DNA of 25,916 nucleotides, taken from positions 1-25,916 of the forward strand of contig CAJMPJ010000050.1 of the NCBI GenBank assembly GCA_905215155.1. The letters are read 5' to 3'. Every line of letters begins with the position of its first letter. The first letter of the stretch is position 1. The position numbers and the translations under genes were made by a program. The notes below the pieces were generated by a model that saw nothing but the letters and a program-made list of their open reading frames with translations, searched no databases and was not told the DNA's origin. Positions 1-8,137 of this stretch are shown here, one piece after another. The DNA comes from an uncultured bacterium (GTDB lineage Bacteria > Bacillota > Clostridia > Lachnospirales > Lachnospiraceae).

Positions 1-154
1 CAAGGAACTCTGTCATGGAAGGAAGACTTCTGCCGCTGGATATGCTTTGAATATAACTTCTGCTGTGACCCAGTTCAATACTCATCTTATGTTCCGCGAC
101 TCCCTTTTTAATCCTTAATTCGGTGATCCGTTTATTGATATAATCATGCTCCAT
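1..154 (-). CDS. XRE-family helix-turn-helix regulator, N-terminal part (runs off the window)
   Basis: The reverse strand encodes an open frame from an ATG at 154 to the window edge, 51 residues long, starting MEHDYINKRITELRIKKGVA. The spacing of charged, small and hydrophobic residues, including the turn around MSIELGHSRSYIQ and the following SISSGRSLPS, is typical of the Cro/C1 (XRE) helix-turn-helix fold. A good ribosome binding site, GGAGAGGTG, lies upstream on the reverse strand (about 164-172). The gene is divergent from the chemoreceptor gene, with 373 bases between the two starts. The remainder lies outside the window, so any C-terminal domain and the regulated target are unknown. Family call is fairly sure from the DNA-binding region; function beyond DNA binding cannot be stated. 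Confidence 0.75.
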   Translation of the reverse strand, partial: MEHDYINKRITELRIKKGVAEHKMSIELGHSRSYIQSISSGRSLPSMTEFL

Positions 155-231
155 AATTTTTCACCTCTCCAATTTATTGTATGATAATCAAAATAAGAAA
201 ATACACGATTAAAATATGAAAAATAAATATA

Positions 232-260
232 TTGCATAAAATAAATAGGAATAGTATAAT
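232..260 (+). promoter_or_regulatory. Probable sigma-A promoter for the chemoreceptor gene
   Basis: TTGCAT at 232-237 and a perfect TATAAT at 255-260 are 17 bases apart, which matches the housekeeping promoter consensus. It points toward the chemoreceptor gene, whose start is about 260 bases further on. In such A+T-rich DNA a chance match is possible. Confidence 0.5.
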
Positions 261-326
261 GAATGGCGTTTCATATGTTGTAATTGCTGTGTGGAGAAAA
301 AATATCAGGATCTATCATAGATTTTA

Positions 327-338
327 TACCAATTGGTA
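327..338. repeat. 12-base perfect palindrome, possible operator
   Basis: TACCAATTGGTA is identical on both strands. It lies downstream of the 232-260 promoter, between the divergent XRE regulator and chemoreceptor genes. Such a position suits a binding site for a dimeric regulator, perhaps the neighbouring XRE protein, but this is inference only. Confidence 0.35.
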
Positions 339-527
339 AATGTTTGAGTCATAATCTATCATCTTTATACAGTTAATTACAGGGGGACTGCTGTTAATAA
401 ACGATAAATTTATAAAGTTTTTACACAAAAAAAGAATATTTTACCTTACCAAAGTATTATATTATTGATAATTGATGTCGAAACAAGTAGCGTAAGGTCG
501 AAAATCCGAAACACAGGAGAGAAAAGT

Positions 528-2600
528 ATGGAGAGAAAAATAGGAATAAGAAGTATTGGGATTAAGATGCTGCTTGGGATTTTACCAGTAGTGGCATTGG
601 CATTGGCTTTATTGACAAGGATCAGTGAATCCACAAGCCGAAGCCTGATTGAACAGCAAAGCAATTCCACCATGCAGTCAGAATTGAAAGCAAATGTCAA
701 CAGTATTAATGATTCTCTGAATGTGGTAAAAACAACGGCAATGGATATTGCACATATGGTCGGAGCGTCCTATCGGACAACCCAGATTGACACCTATGGA
801 ACAGCAATCACAAATATTATTGAGAAGAATGATCTGATCCTTGGCAGCGGTATCTGGTTTGAACCCAATGTTTATGACCCCCAGCAGAAGTATATGGGAC
901 CTTACTGGCACAAAGCTAATGGAAAGACTGAACTGACTTACGAGTACAACACGGCAGAGTATGACTATTTCAATCAGGAATATTATAAGCTCGCAGCAAG
1001 CTCAACGAAGGATGCAATTATTACAGATCCTTATTTTGACCCTACTTTAAATACCACAATGGCTAGTTGTACAGCACCTGTTTACGATCCCAGCGGAAAA
1101 TTTATCGGTGCGGTAACGGTGGATATGCAGTTAAGTGATATCAATGAACTCATTCAGTCCATTAAGGTCGGCAAGAATGGAACGGCTATGCTGACTTCGG
1201 CAAACGGTGCATACCTTTGCGGAACCGATCAGGAAAAAATCACAAATGGTGTGAATATTTCACAGGATGAGAATGGATCTCTGGCAGCAGCAGGCGCCCA
1301 AATGATATCCAGTGATAAAGGAACCGTTACATACGATGAGGGAAATGAGACCTATAACCTATATTACGATAAAGTTCCTGAAATCGGCTGGATTATTATG
1401 ATTAAAATGCCGCAGTCCGAACTGGAGGAGCCGATCGTTGCACTTAACAATAAGCTGATACAGGTAAGTGTGATAGCTCTCGTCTGCTGTATCGCAGCTG
1501 TTTTACTCCAGGTGGGAACCATTGCCTCCGGTTTAAAGAAAGTGAAAAAGTTTGCGGGTGCTTTGGCAGAAGGTGATTTCACCGTCCAGCCCCTTAAATC
1601 CAGAAGCAGAGATGAACTGGGCCAGATGAGCGGTTCCCTGAATAATATGTTTCACAGCAACAAAGCCGTAATTGAACAGATTTCGGAACAGGCAGGTGAT
1701 ATCACCGATGCCAGTGTCCGTTTGAATACGGTATCCGGGGATCTGCTTCAGCAGTTTAGTGAGATCAAAGTATATATGGGAGATGTGGATAAGGCCATGA
1801 TGTCTTCCAGCGCGGCAACCGAAGAAGTCAATGCTTCCATGGCCGAGGTTAATTCCTCTGTAAGCGTTCTGGCAGAAGAGACCGGAAAGAGCAGCAAGAT
1901 GGCCGGTGAGATTATGGAACGTGCCAGAGTCATTGAGAAAAACAGCCGTGAAGCGTATGAAAGTGCGTTTGAAATCTCCAAAGAGCGGGAACAGGATCTT
2001 ATGATGGCTGTGGAGAATGCAAAGGTAGTGGAAAAAATCGGTGATATGGCCAGAGTCATTTCCAATACGGCTTCTCAGATCAACTTGTTGTCTTTAAATG
2101 CTTCTATTGAAGCGGTCAGAGCCGGAGAACAGGGCAGAGGCTTTGCCGTTGTTGCACGGGAGATTGGCCGTCTTGCAAAGGATACCTCCGAAATTGTCAA
2201 AGAAATCGAAGATACGATTACGGAGGTCCAGAGAGCGTTCGCTATGATGATGAACGGTTCAGAATCCATGCTGAAATTCTTAAAGGATACCGTTACTCCT
2301 GATTACAATAATTTTGTAGATGTAGGGCAGCAGTATGGCCGTGATGCCGTCTCCATTGAAGAAATTTCCAACGAGATTGCGGAAATGGCGAATAACATCA
2401 GCCAGGTAATGCAGGAAGTCCGTGATGCGATTCAGAATGTTTCTGAATCTGTCCAGACTACAGCAGGCAACAGCAATATGGTACTTACTACGGTAGAAAA
2501 AGCATACGAAGTTGTTACCGATATGTCAAAGATGTCTGAGAAGCAGGAACGCATTGCAGAAGAATTAAATACGGTGGTTTCCGGATTTAAATTAAAGTAA
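528..2600 (+). CDS. Methyl-accepting chemotaxis protein with dCache-like sensor
   Basis: A 690-residue transmembrane chemoreceptor. Residues about 11-30 form the first membrane helix. An extracellular sensor follows, with features of a double Cache domain (WFEPNVYDP, then ITDPYFDPTLNTTMASCTAPVYD split over about 165-200, and GAVTVDM). A second membrane helix lies at about 307-335, then a HAMP-type linker, then a long helical signalling domain. The signalling tip is recognisable by INLLSLNASIEAVRAGEQGR and GFAVVAREIGRLA near residue 540. Double Cache receptors commonly bind amino acids or small carboxylates; the ligand here is unknown. The ATG at 528 is chosen because CAGGAGAG lies just before it and the membrane helix follows quickly; an in-frame upstream ATG at 465 lacks a good ribosome binding site. 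It would report to CheA/CheW encoded elsewhere. A terminator follows. Confidence 0.93.
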   Translation: MERKIGIRSIGIKMLLGILPVVALALALLTRISESTSRSLIEQQSNSTMQSELKANVNSINDSLNVVKTTAMDIAHMVGASYRTTQIDTYGTAITNIIEKNDLILGSGIWFEPNVYDPQQKYMGPYWHKANGKTELTYEYNTAEYDYFNQEYYKLAASSTKDAIITDPYFDPTLNTTMASCTAPVYDPSGKFIGAVTVDMQLSDINELIQSIKVGKNGTAMLTSANGAYLCGTDQEKITNGVNISQDENGSLAAAGAQMISSDKGTVTYDEGNETYNLYYDKVPEIGWIIMIKMPQSELEEPIVALNNKLIQVSVIALVCCIAAVLLQVGTIASGLKKVKKFAGALAEGDFTVQPLKSRSRDELGQMSGSLNNMFHSNKAVIEQISEQAGDITDASVRLNTVSGDLLQQFSEIKVYMGDVDKAMMSSSAATEEVNASMAEVNSSVSVLAEETGKSSKMAGEIMERARVIEKNSREAYESAFEISKEREQDLMMAVENAKVVEKIGDMARVISNTASQINLLSLNASIEAVRAGEQGRGFAVVAREIGRLAKDTSEIVKEIEDTITEVQRAFAMMMNGSESMLKFLKDTVTPDYNNFVDVGQQYGRDAVSIEEISNEIAEMANNISQVMQEVRDAIQNVSESVQTTAGNSNMVLTTVEKAYEVVTDMSKMSEKQERIAEELNTVVSGFKLK

Positions 2601-2611
2601 ACGTTTTATTT

Positions 2612-2644
2612 GCCCCTGCCATACCAATATGGCGGGGCGTTTTA
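2612..2644 (+). terminator. Intrinsic terminator after the chemoreceptor gene
   Basis: GCCCC-T-GCCAT pairs with ATGGCGGGGC around a six-base loop, with one bulged T, and is followed by GTTTTA. The flanking AAACG and CGTTT can extend pairing. The T-run is short, so termination may be partial. Confidence 0.7.
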
Positions 2645-2668
2645 AAGCAATGCTCCATGAAATAGTCC

Positions 2669-2698
2669 TTGACATTTTTTGCTTCTCTGTATTACAAT
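2669..2698 (+). promoter_or_regulatory. Sigma-A promoter of the pheST operon
   Basis: TTGACA at 2669-2674 matches the -35 consensus exactly, and TACAAT at 2693-2698 is 18 bases downstream. Transcription would begin near 2705, just before the T-box leader. Confidence 0.8.
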
Positions 2699-2703
2699 GG
2701 TAG

Positions 2704-2980
2704 AAAATGTTACTTTATAAGCAAATGCAACGAAGGTGTCAGTAGATACTTATTTTCTTACAGAGAGAAGGGGCCGCCGGCTGTAAGCCCTTTTAAGTTC
2801 AGATAAGTGCTCGAATTTCTCACCGAAGCAGCATGGCTGAAACCAGTGGAAGAATTAGTTCCTGGCGGGTAGGTCATGACGTTTGATACACGTTACGTAT
2901 ACCGAGTGCCTGTGTTCACACAGGAAGCAGGGTGGTACCGCGAATATAGTTCGTCCCTTTTTGGGGCGGGCTTTTTTTTG
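2704..2980 (+). promoter_or_regulatory. T-box leader, phenylalanine specific
   Basis: This untranslated leader of pheS carries the hallmark T-box sequence AGGGTGGTACCGCG at 2929-2942, whose TGG can pair with the free CCA end of uncharged tRNA. Stem I has its base formed by ACTTAT (about 2746-2751) and ATAAGT (about 2803-2808). TTC at 2798-2800, followed by AG, sits in the specifier position and codes for phenylalanine, in agreement with the downstream genes. The AGAGAG segment near 2762-2767 also fits Stem I. The leader ends with a terminator at 2951-2979. By the known T-box mechanism, uncharged tRNA-Phe would stabilise the antiterminator and allow pheST transcription. The identification is firm; exact 5' boundary is estimated. 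Confidence 0.93.
2951..2979 (+). terminator. T-box regulated terminator before pheS
   Basis: CGTCCC at 2952-2957 pairs with GGGGCG at 2963-2968 (one G-T pair) around a T-rich loop, followed by eight T residues. It is the alternative fold to the T-box antiterminator. Confidence 0.85.
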
Positions 2981-3033
2981 TCCTGGCCTTTCCGGTCATG
3001 GCAGCATTCAATTATGAAAAGAAGGAGAGCATG

Positions 3034-4053
3034 ATGAAAGACCAATTGGAGAAAATCAAACAAGAAGCGTTAAAACAAATAGAAGCTTCGGACGCATTGG
3101 AAAAACTGAATGATATTAAGGTCGCTTATCTTGGGAAAAAGGGTGAGCTGACCAATGTTTTAAAGAGCATGAAAGACGTTGCTCCGGAAGACAGACCTAA
3201 GGTGGGACAGATGGTAAACGATGCCCGCGCACTGATTGAAGGAAAGTTAGAAGAAACCAGAATTGCTCTGCAAAAGAAAGCAAGAGAAGAACAGTTAAAG
3301 AAAGAGGTCATTGATGTGACCCTTCCTGCAAAACGCAGTAAATTAGGCCATACCCATCCCAATACCATTGCACTGGAAGAAGTGGAACGGATTTTCGTAG
3401 GAATGGGATATGAGGTCATGGAAGGACCGGAAGTGGAATACGATGCCTATAACTTTGAGAAGCTGAACATTCCAAAGAATCATCCCGCAAGAGATGAACA
3501 GGACACCTTTTACATCAGCGACAGCATTGTATTAAGAAGCCAGACGTCTCCGGTACAGGTACGTGCCATGGAAAAAGGAAATCTTCCGATCCGTATGCTG
3601 GCTCCCGGACGTGTGTTCCGGTCGGATGAGGTGGATGCGACCCATTCTCCTTCCTTCCATCAGATCGAGGGCCTTGTCATTGATAAAAACATAACATTTG
3701 CAGATTTAAAGGGAACCCTTGCAGAGTTTGCAAAAGAGTTGTTTGGACCGGAAACAAAAGTGAAGTTCCGTCCTCATCATTTCCCATTTACAGAACCAAG
3801 TGCAGAGGTCGATGTAACCTGCTTTAAATGCGGCGGCAAGGGCTGCCGGTTCTGCAAAGGCTCCGGTTGGATCGAGATTTTAGGATGCGGAATGGTTCAT
3901 CCGAATGTGCTTAAAATGAGCGGCATTGACCCGGACGAATATTCCGGATTTGCGTTTGGTGTCGGTTTGGAGCGGATCGCTTTGCTGAAATATGAAATTG
4001 ATGATATGAGATTGTTATACGAGAATGATATCAGATTTTTAAAGCAGTTCTAG
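3034..4053 (+). CDS. pheS: Phenylalanine-tRNA ligase alpha subunit
   Basis: Catalytic subunit of the alpha2-beta2 class II enzyme that charges tRNA-Phe with phenylalanine in the cytoplasm. With the start at 3034 it has 339 residues, the usual bacterial length. An N-terminal coiled coil that binds tRNA (about 1-100) is followed by the class II catalytic domain. Visible motifs include GHTHPN, TSPVQVRAME, FRSDEVDATHSPSFHQIEGL (motif 2 region), the cysteine-rich loop CFKCGGKGCRFCKGSGW and FGVGLERIALLKY (motif 3). Two adjacent ATG codons (3031, 3034) follow AAGGAG; the second has the better spacing. A further in-frame ATG at 2998 lies beside the T-box terminator and lacks a ribosome binding site. 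It is regulated by the T-box and followed 22 bases later by pheT. Confidence 0.97.
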   Translation: MKDQLEKIKQEALKQIEASDALEKLNDIKVAYLGKKGELTNVLKSMKDVAPEDRPKVGQMVNDARALIEGKLEETRIALQKKAREEQLKKEVIDVTLPAKRSKLGHTHPNTIALEEVERIFVGMGYEVMEGPEVEYDAYNFEKLNIPKNHPARDEQDTFYISDSIVLRSQTSPVQVRAMEKGNLPIRMLAPGRVFRSDEVDATHSPSFHQIEGLVIDKNITFADLKGTLAEFAKELFGPETKVKFRPHHFPFTEPSAEVDVTCFKCGGKGCRFCKGSGWIEILGCGMVHPNVLKMSGIDPDEYSGFAFGVGLERIALLKYEIDDMRLLYENDIRFLKQF

Positions 4054-4075
4054 GAACAGAAAGGGAGAGAAGTCA

Positions 4076-6496
4076 ATGAATACACCATTATCATGGATTA
4101 AAGCATATGTCCCGGATCTTGATGTGGCACCTCAGGAGTACACGGATGCCATGACACTTACCGGAACAAAGGTCGAAGGATTTGAATGTCTGGATAAAAA
4201 CCTGGAGAAGATCGTGGTCGGTCAGATCTTATCCATTGAGCGCCATCCCGATGCGGATAAGCTGATTGTCTGCCAGGTTCATGTAGGGGCGGAAACCGTT
4301 CAGATCGTAACAGGTGCTTCCAATGTAAAGGTTGGAGATAAAGTCCCTGTAGTTTTAGACGGCGGAAAAGTGGCAGGAGGCCATGACGGCGGTCCCCTTC
4401 CGGAACACGGCGTTAAGATCAAAAAAGGGAAATTAAGAGGAATTGAGTCCTGCGGTATGATGTGTTCCATCGAAGAACTTGGAAGCACCAATGAAATGTA
4501 CCCGGATGCTCCTGAGAGCGGAATCTACATTTTACCCGAAGATTCTGAGCCTGGTGCAGACGCGGTGGAGCTCCTTGGATTCCGTGATACGGTTTTTGAA
4601 TACGAGATCACATCAAATCGGGTGGATTGTTACAGCGTAATAGGAATCGCAAGAGAAGCTGCAGCCACGTTCCGTAAATCCTTTCAGCCTCCGGTAGTGA
4701 CTGCCACCGGTAACAGCGAGAAGGTTGAGGATTATTTAAAAGTGACGGTAAAGGACAGCCGGCTTTGCCCTCGGTACTGTGCAAGAATGGTTAAGAACAT
4801 CAAGCTTGCGCCTTCTCCGGTTTGGATGCAGAGACGGCTTGCGGCATGCGGAATCCGTCCCATCAATAATATTGTGGATATCACCAATTATGTGATGGAG
4901 GAATACGGACAGCCCATGCATGCGTTTGATTACGATCGGTTAGCTGGGCATGAGATTGTTGTGGCATGTGCAAAGGACGGGGATACTTTTCAGACATTGG
5001 ATGGGCAGGAACGTAAATTAGACAGCACCATACTGATGATCAATGATGGAGAGAAAGCCGTAGGCATCGCCGGCATCATGGGCGGAGAAAACACCAAGAT
5101 TACGGATGATGTAAAAACCATGGTATTTGAGTCCGCGTGCTTTGACGGAACCAATATCCGTCTTTCCTCCAAAAAGGTGGGATTGAGAACCGATGCGTCT
5201 GGAAAATTTGAAAAAGGTCTTGATCCGAACAATGCAGCGGAAGCCATCAACCGTGCCTGTCAGCTGATTGAAGAACTGGGAGCCGGAGAAGTCGTAGGCG
5301 GAATGATTGATATTTATCCGGAGAAGAGAGAGGGAAAAAGAATTCCTTTTGAACCGGAGAAGATGAACCGCTTATTAGGGACCCAGATTCCGGCAGAGAC
5401 CATGCTGGAATATTATAAAAAGCTGGAGCTGGGATACGATGAGAAAACTTCTGAGATTCTCATCCCTACCTTCCGTCAGGATTTGGAATGTATGGCAGAT
5501 TTGGCGGAGGAAGTGGCAAGGTTTTTTGGTTATGATAAGATCCCGGTCTCTCTGCCGAACGGAGAGGCGACCACTGGAAAGCTCTCCTATAAGCTTCGGG
5601 TAGAAGCCATTGCCAGAGAAGTTGCCGAGTTCTGCGGATTTTCCCAGGGAATGACCTATTCCTTTGAAAGCCCCAAGGTATTTGATAAACTTCTGATACC
5701 AAAGGACAGCCCCCTTCGCATGACCGTCGATGTGTTAAATCCGTTAGGAGAGGATTTCAGCATTATGAGAACGTCTCCTCTGCATGGAATGTTAAGCTCT
5801 CTTTCTACCAACTATAACCGCCGGAATAAAAATGTCCGTCTTTATGAGCTGGCAAACATCTATCTCCCCAAGGCACTACCGCTTACAGAACTGCCTGATG
5901 AAAGAATGCAGTTTACTCTTGGCTTTTACGGAGATGGTGATTTCTTTGATATGAAAGGGGTTGTGGAAGAATTATTTGATAAAACGGGAATGCATAAAAA
6001 GCCTCACTATCAACCGGCAGAGGAAAAGCCGTTTCTTCATCCCGGAAGGTGTGCGGATATCATTTATGATGGCGTAACCCTGGGATATCTTGGTGAGATT
6101 CATCCGGAGGTTGCAGATCATTACAAGATCGGTGACCGGGCTTATGTGGCAGTTATTGATATGCCATCCATGATTCCGTTTACAAGTTTTGACCGCAAAT
6201 ATGTGGGGATAGCAAAATATCCGGCCGTTACCAGAGATATCAGTATGGTAGTGCCGAAAGAAGTTTTAGTAGGCCGGATTGAAGAAGTGATTGAACAGCG
6301 GGGAGGAAAGATCCTGGAAAGCTACCAGCTCTTTGATATTTATGAAGGAGCCCAGATTTTGGCTGGATTTAAATCCGTTGCCTATACGATCACATTCCGC
6401 GCTGCGGATCATACACTGGAAGATCAGGAGGTTTCTGCAGTCATGAAAAAGATTCTCAATGGATTGCAGGGACTGGGGATCGAACTTCGTGCATAA
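4076..6496 (+). CDS. pheT: Phenylalanine-tRNA ligase beta subunit
   Basis: The 806-residue beta subunit partners PheS and provides tRNA binding and editing of mischarged tyrosine. The order of domains fits a complete bacterial PheT. It has an N-terminal segment beginning MNTPLSWIKAYVPD, then an EMAP/OB-type tRNA-binding domain (about 40-155, with HPDADKLIVCQV). The B3/B4 editing and B5 regions follow, with YGQPMHAFDYD and GIAGIMGGENTKI, then the inactive class II-like core. A C-terminal anticodon-binding domain closes the protein (about 710-806, containing KYPAVTRDISMVV and LEDQEVSAVM). GGGAGAG before the ATG serves as ribosome binding site. It is co-transcribed with pheS under T-box control and followed by a strong terminator. 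No truncation or unusual feature was seen. Confidence 0.97.
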   Translation: MNTPLSWIKAYVPDLDVAPQEYTDAMTLTGTKVEGFECLDKNLEKIVVGQILSIERHPDADKLIVCQVHVGAETVQIVTGASNVKVGDKVPVVLDGGKVAGGHDGGPLPEHGVKIKKGKLRGIESCGMMCSIEELGSTNEMYPDAPESGIYILPEDSEPGADAVELLGFRDTVFEYEITSNRVDCYSVIGIAREAAATFRKSFQPPVVTATGNSEKVEDYLKVTVKDSRLCPRYCARMVKNIKLAPSPVWMQRRLAACGIRPINNIVDITNYVMEEYGQPMHAFDYDRLAGHEIVVACAKDGDTFQTLDGQERKLDSTILMINDGEKAVGIAGIMGGENTKITDDVKTMVFESACFDGTNIRLSSKKVGLRTDASGKFEKGLDPNNAAEAINRACQLIEELGAGEVVGGMIDIYPEKREGKRIPFEPEKMNRLLGTQIPAETMLEYYKKLELGYDEKTSEILIPTFRQDLECMADLAEEVARFFGYDKIPVSLPNGEATTGKLSYKLRVEAIAREVAEFCGFSQGMTYSFESPKVFDKLLIPKDSPLRMTVDVLNPLGEDFSIMRTSPLHGMLSSLSTNYNRRNKNVRLYELANIYLPKALPLTELPDERMQFTLGFYGDGDFFDMKGVVEELFDKTGMHKKPHYQPAEEKPFLHPGRCADIIYDGVTLGYLGEIHPEVADHYKIGDRAYVAVIDMPSMIPFTSFDRKYVGIAKYPAVTRDISMVVPKEVLVGRIEEVIEQRGGKILESYQLFDIYEGAQILAGFKSVAYTITFRAADHTLEDQEVSAVMKKILNGLQGLGIELRA

Positions 6497-6514
6497 ATAA
6501 ATTGATAAATAGTA

Positions 6515-6556
6515 AAAGATGCCAGATCGAACATCCGACGACTGGCATCTTTTTTT
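6515..6556 (+). terminator. Strong intrinsic terminator of the pheST operon
   Basis: AAAGATGCCAG and CTGGCATCTTT form a perfect 11-base stem around a 16-base loop (itself able to pair TCG with CGA), with seven T residues at 6550-6556. The A-rich start could make it work in both directions. Confidence 0.92.
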
Positions 6557-6630
6557 GTCCCAATTGCATGGATATAGATAATCCGGTCAATCCTTACGGT
6601 AGAAATGTGAATATGCAGGGAGGCAAAAGG

Positions 6631-7698
6631 ATGTTAGAAGATTTTGATATAACAGAAGCAGCAGGAAGAATTAGATTTGATTCCTGGGGGCTGCCTGCCA
6701 TAGAAGCAGAAGTGGTTCTGGAAAATGGTGCACGCGGAAGAGCAATGGTCCCGGTGACTGGAAATCAGAGTGTCGAAACCGAAGAAAATCTCATCAGAGA
6801 ATACCTTTCCGAAGTTATTTTATTTGAACATGCATTGGAGCAGCCGGTAATTGATGGAATGCTTTTCAAAGAATATGAAAACAGAGTGGGAAAAGGGATA
6901 AAAAGTCCTGGAGTTCTGGCTCTGTCCATGGCTGTTGCAAGAGCAGCAGGAGCGGGGCTGGGCCTGCCGTTATACCGCTACCTTGGAGGAACTACAAAAC
7001 CTGTTATGCCGGTACCTATGATGAGCATGATATGCGGGGGAGATGCAGAGAAAGACATTGATTTTCAGGATATCATGGTCGTTCCCCAAAATACCGGTTC
7101 CTATGGGGAAGGACTCCGAATGGGGGCGGAAATTTATCATACCTTAAAAAAACTGCTGTTAGATCATGGCTTTGACATATCCACAGGCAGGGGCGGAGGC
7201 TTTGCGGCAGAGATGAAACACGGCGAAGAAGCACTTCATTACCTTTTGGATGCCATAGAGCTTGCCGGATATGCTCCGGGAGCGGACGCAGGAATCGGCA
7301 TCTGGACAGATGGATTTCCAATTGTTTCGATTGTCAGAGGCTTGTGGAAAAACGATACTGAAGGGAGAAACCAGCTCACGGGGATGCATGGACACCGGGT
7401 TTTGAACGGCTATGACCGAATGGACGAAGGAAATGCCGATGTAATTGAGATGAAACAGGCCGGGACGGTATCGGCGGTGCTTACCAGGGTGCAGGAGTCA
7501 CGAGTGGCCGGTCATAAAATTATAATAGCCAGTGATTTCATTGACACGGAAGAATCCTTTGCCTCAGATTTGGCAGCAGCGGTTCATGCAGATTATGTGA
7601 AATGCGGTGCACCGGCCAGAGGGGAGTGCACGTCAAAATACAATGAACTTTTGAGAATTGAGGAATTTTATTATAATAGAACACCTTCCATAGGGTAA
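6631..7698 (+). CDS. Enolase-like protein lacking most catalytic residues (probable pseudoenzyme)
   Basis: 355 residues, clearly related to enolase (2-phosphoglycerate hydratase) but about 75 residues shorter than the usual 430. Shared stretches include FDSWGLPAIEAEV (family: LDSRGNPTVEVEV), PLYRYLGG, PVPMMSM, LRMGAEIYHTLKK and the C-terminal KYNELLRIEEF. The key positions have changed. SHADNN is reduced to a short DAEKD, QEF is QDI, and GDEGGFAP is GRGGGFAA, so the catalytic Glu is lost. The metal Asp of the ALD motif aligns with Trp, SIEDG is SIVRG, the catalytic Lys before NQIG aligns with Glu, and SHRSGETED is ASDFIDTEE. The segment between the first metal ligand and PIVSI is largely deleted. 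The frame is intact, which argues for a kept, non-enolase role. AGGGAGG precedes the ATG at 6631; ATG 6613 is an alternative. secG follows. Function unknown. Confidence 0.82.
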   Translation: MLEDFDITEAAGRIRFDSWGLPAIEAEVVLENGARGRAMVPVTGNQSVETEENLIREYLSEVILFEHALEQPVIDGMLFKEYENRVGKGIKSPGVLALSMAVARAAGAGLGLPLYRYLGGTTKPVMPVPMMSMICGGDAEKDIDFQDIMVVPQNTGSYGEGLRMGAEIYHTLKKLLLDHGFDISTGRGGGFAAEMKHGEEALHYLLDAIELAGYAPGADAGIGIWTDGFPIVSIVRGLWKNDTEGRNQLTGMHGHRVLNGYDRMDEGNADVIEMKQAGTVSAVLTRVQESRVAGHKIIIASDFIDTEESFASDLAAAVHADYVKCGAPARGECTSKYNELLRIEEFYYNRTPSIG

Positions 7699-7726
7699 AC
7701 GGTGACGGCTAAAAAACAAAAGTGGC

Positions 7727-7755
7727 TTGTATTTACTGAAAAATTATGGTATGAT
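7727..7755 (+). promoter_or_regulatory. Sigma-A promoter of secG
   Basis: TTGTAT at 7727-7732 and TATGAT at 7750-7755 are 17 bases apart. They lie between the enolase-like gene and the secG ribosome binding site. Confidence 0.65.
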
Positions 7756-7785
7756 ATCTTTTGTTTGACTATAGGAGGTGGAAAC

Positions 7786-8013
7786 ATGATCAAGATTATA
7801 TTATCAATCATTTTTGTTATCATATGCATCGCTTTATCCGCGATTATCCTGCTGCAGGAAGGAAAGAGTCAGGGCCTTGGAGCCATCGGCGGTATGGCAG
7901 ATACTTACTGGGGCAAGAACAAGGGTCGTTCCATGGAAGGAAATCTTGAAAAATTTACAAAGTACGGAGCAGTCCTTTTTTTCGTTTTATCATTGGTACT
8001 GAATATACTGTAA
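7786..8013 (+). CDS. secG: Preprotein translocase subunit SecG
   Basis: A 75-residue membrane protein that supports SecYEG-mediated protein export. It has the usual SecG pattern. The first membrane helix (about 3-23, IILSIIFVIICIALSAIILL) is followed by QEGKSQGLGAIGG, the conserved glycine-rich loop. The charged linker contains WGKNKGRSMEGNLEKFTKYGA, and a second helix runs at about 55-75. The ATG at 7786 is preceded by AGGAGGTGG at correct distance. Longer upstream starts would add a segment without SecG character. The secG-rnr-smpB order is common in Firmicutes, which supports the call. A terminator follows directly, so rnr may depend on readthrough. Confidence 0.95.
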   Translation: MIKIILSIIFVIICIALSAIILLQEGKSQGLGAIGGMADTYWGKNKGRSMEGNLEKFTKYGAVLFFVLSLVLNIL

Positions 8014-8018
8014 AGATT

Positions 8019-8055
8019 AAACACTCTTGTGGCATGATAACAAGGGTGTTTTTTT
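8019..8055 (+). terminator. Intrinsic terminator between secG and rnr
   Basis: ACACTCTTGT pairs with ACAAGGGTGT (one G-T pair) around GGCATGATA, followed by seven T residues. It would set RNase R at a lower level than SecG, unless an rnr promoter that I could not recognise lies after it. Confidence 0.88.
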
Positions 8056-8137
8056 CACATTATGGGATAAAGTAATGATAGCAGAAAAAATGACAAAAAG
8101 ACTTAGAAAAAATATAGAATGTAAAGAGAGGTATCCA

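Larger units (their letters stand above)
155..527. other. Divergent intergenic region with palindrome, no gene seen
   Basis: This A+T-rich 373-base gap separates the leftward XRE gene from the rightward chemoreceptor gene. It holds a likely rightward promoter (232-260), a perfect 12-base palindrome TACCAATTGGTA at 327-338, and two copies of ATCTATCAT (about 311-319 and 354-362) that flank the palindrome. No frame with a ribosome binding site was found in it. If the 232-260 promoter is used, the chemoreceptor mRNA has an untranslated leader of roughly 260 bases. I looked for a cyclic-di-GMP riboswitch pattern in it and did not recognise one. Confidence 0.5.

Noticed and set aside
381..407. Flagellar sigma-28 promoter for the chemoreceptor gene
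   Set aside because: ACGATAA at 401-407 resembles the -10 box, but there is no TAAA-type -35 at the needed distance; the sigma-A pair at 232-260 fits better.
2998..3033. Upstream ATG start for pheS
   Set aside because: It lies right after the T-box terminator without a ribosome binding site, and would make the protein longer than the usual 339 residues.
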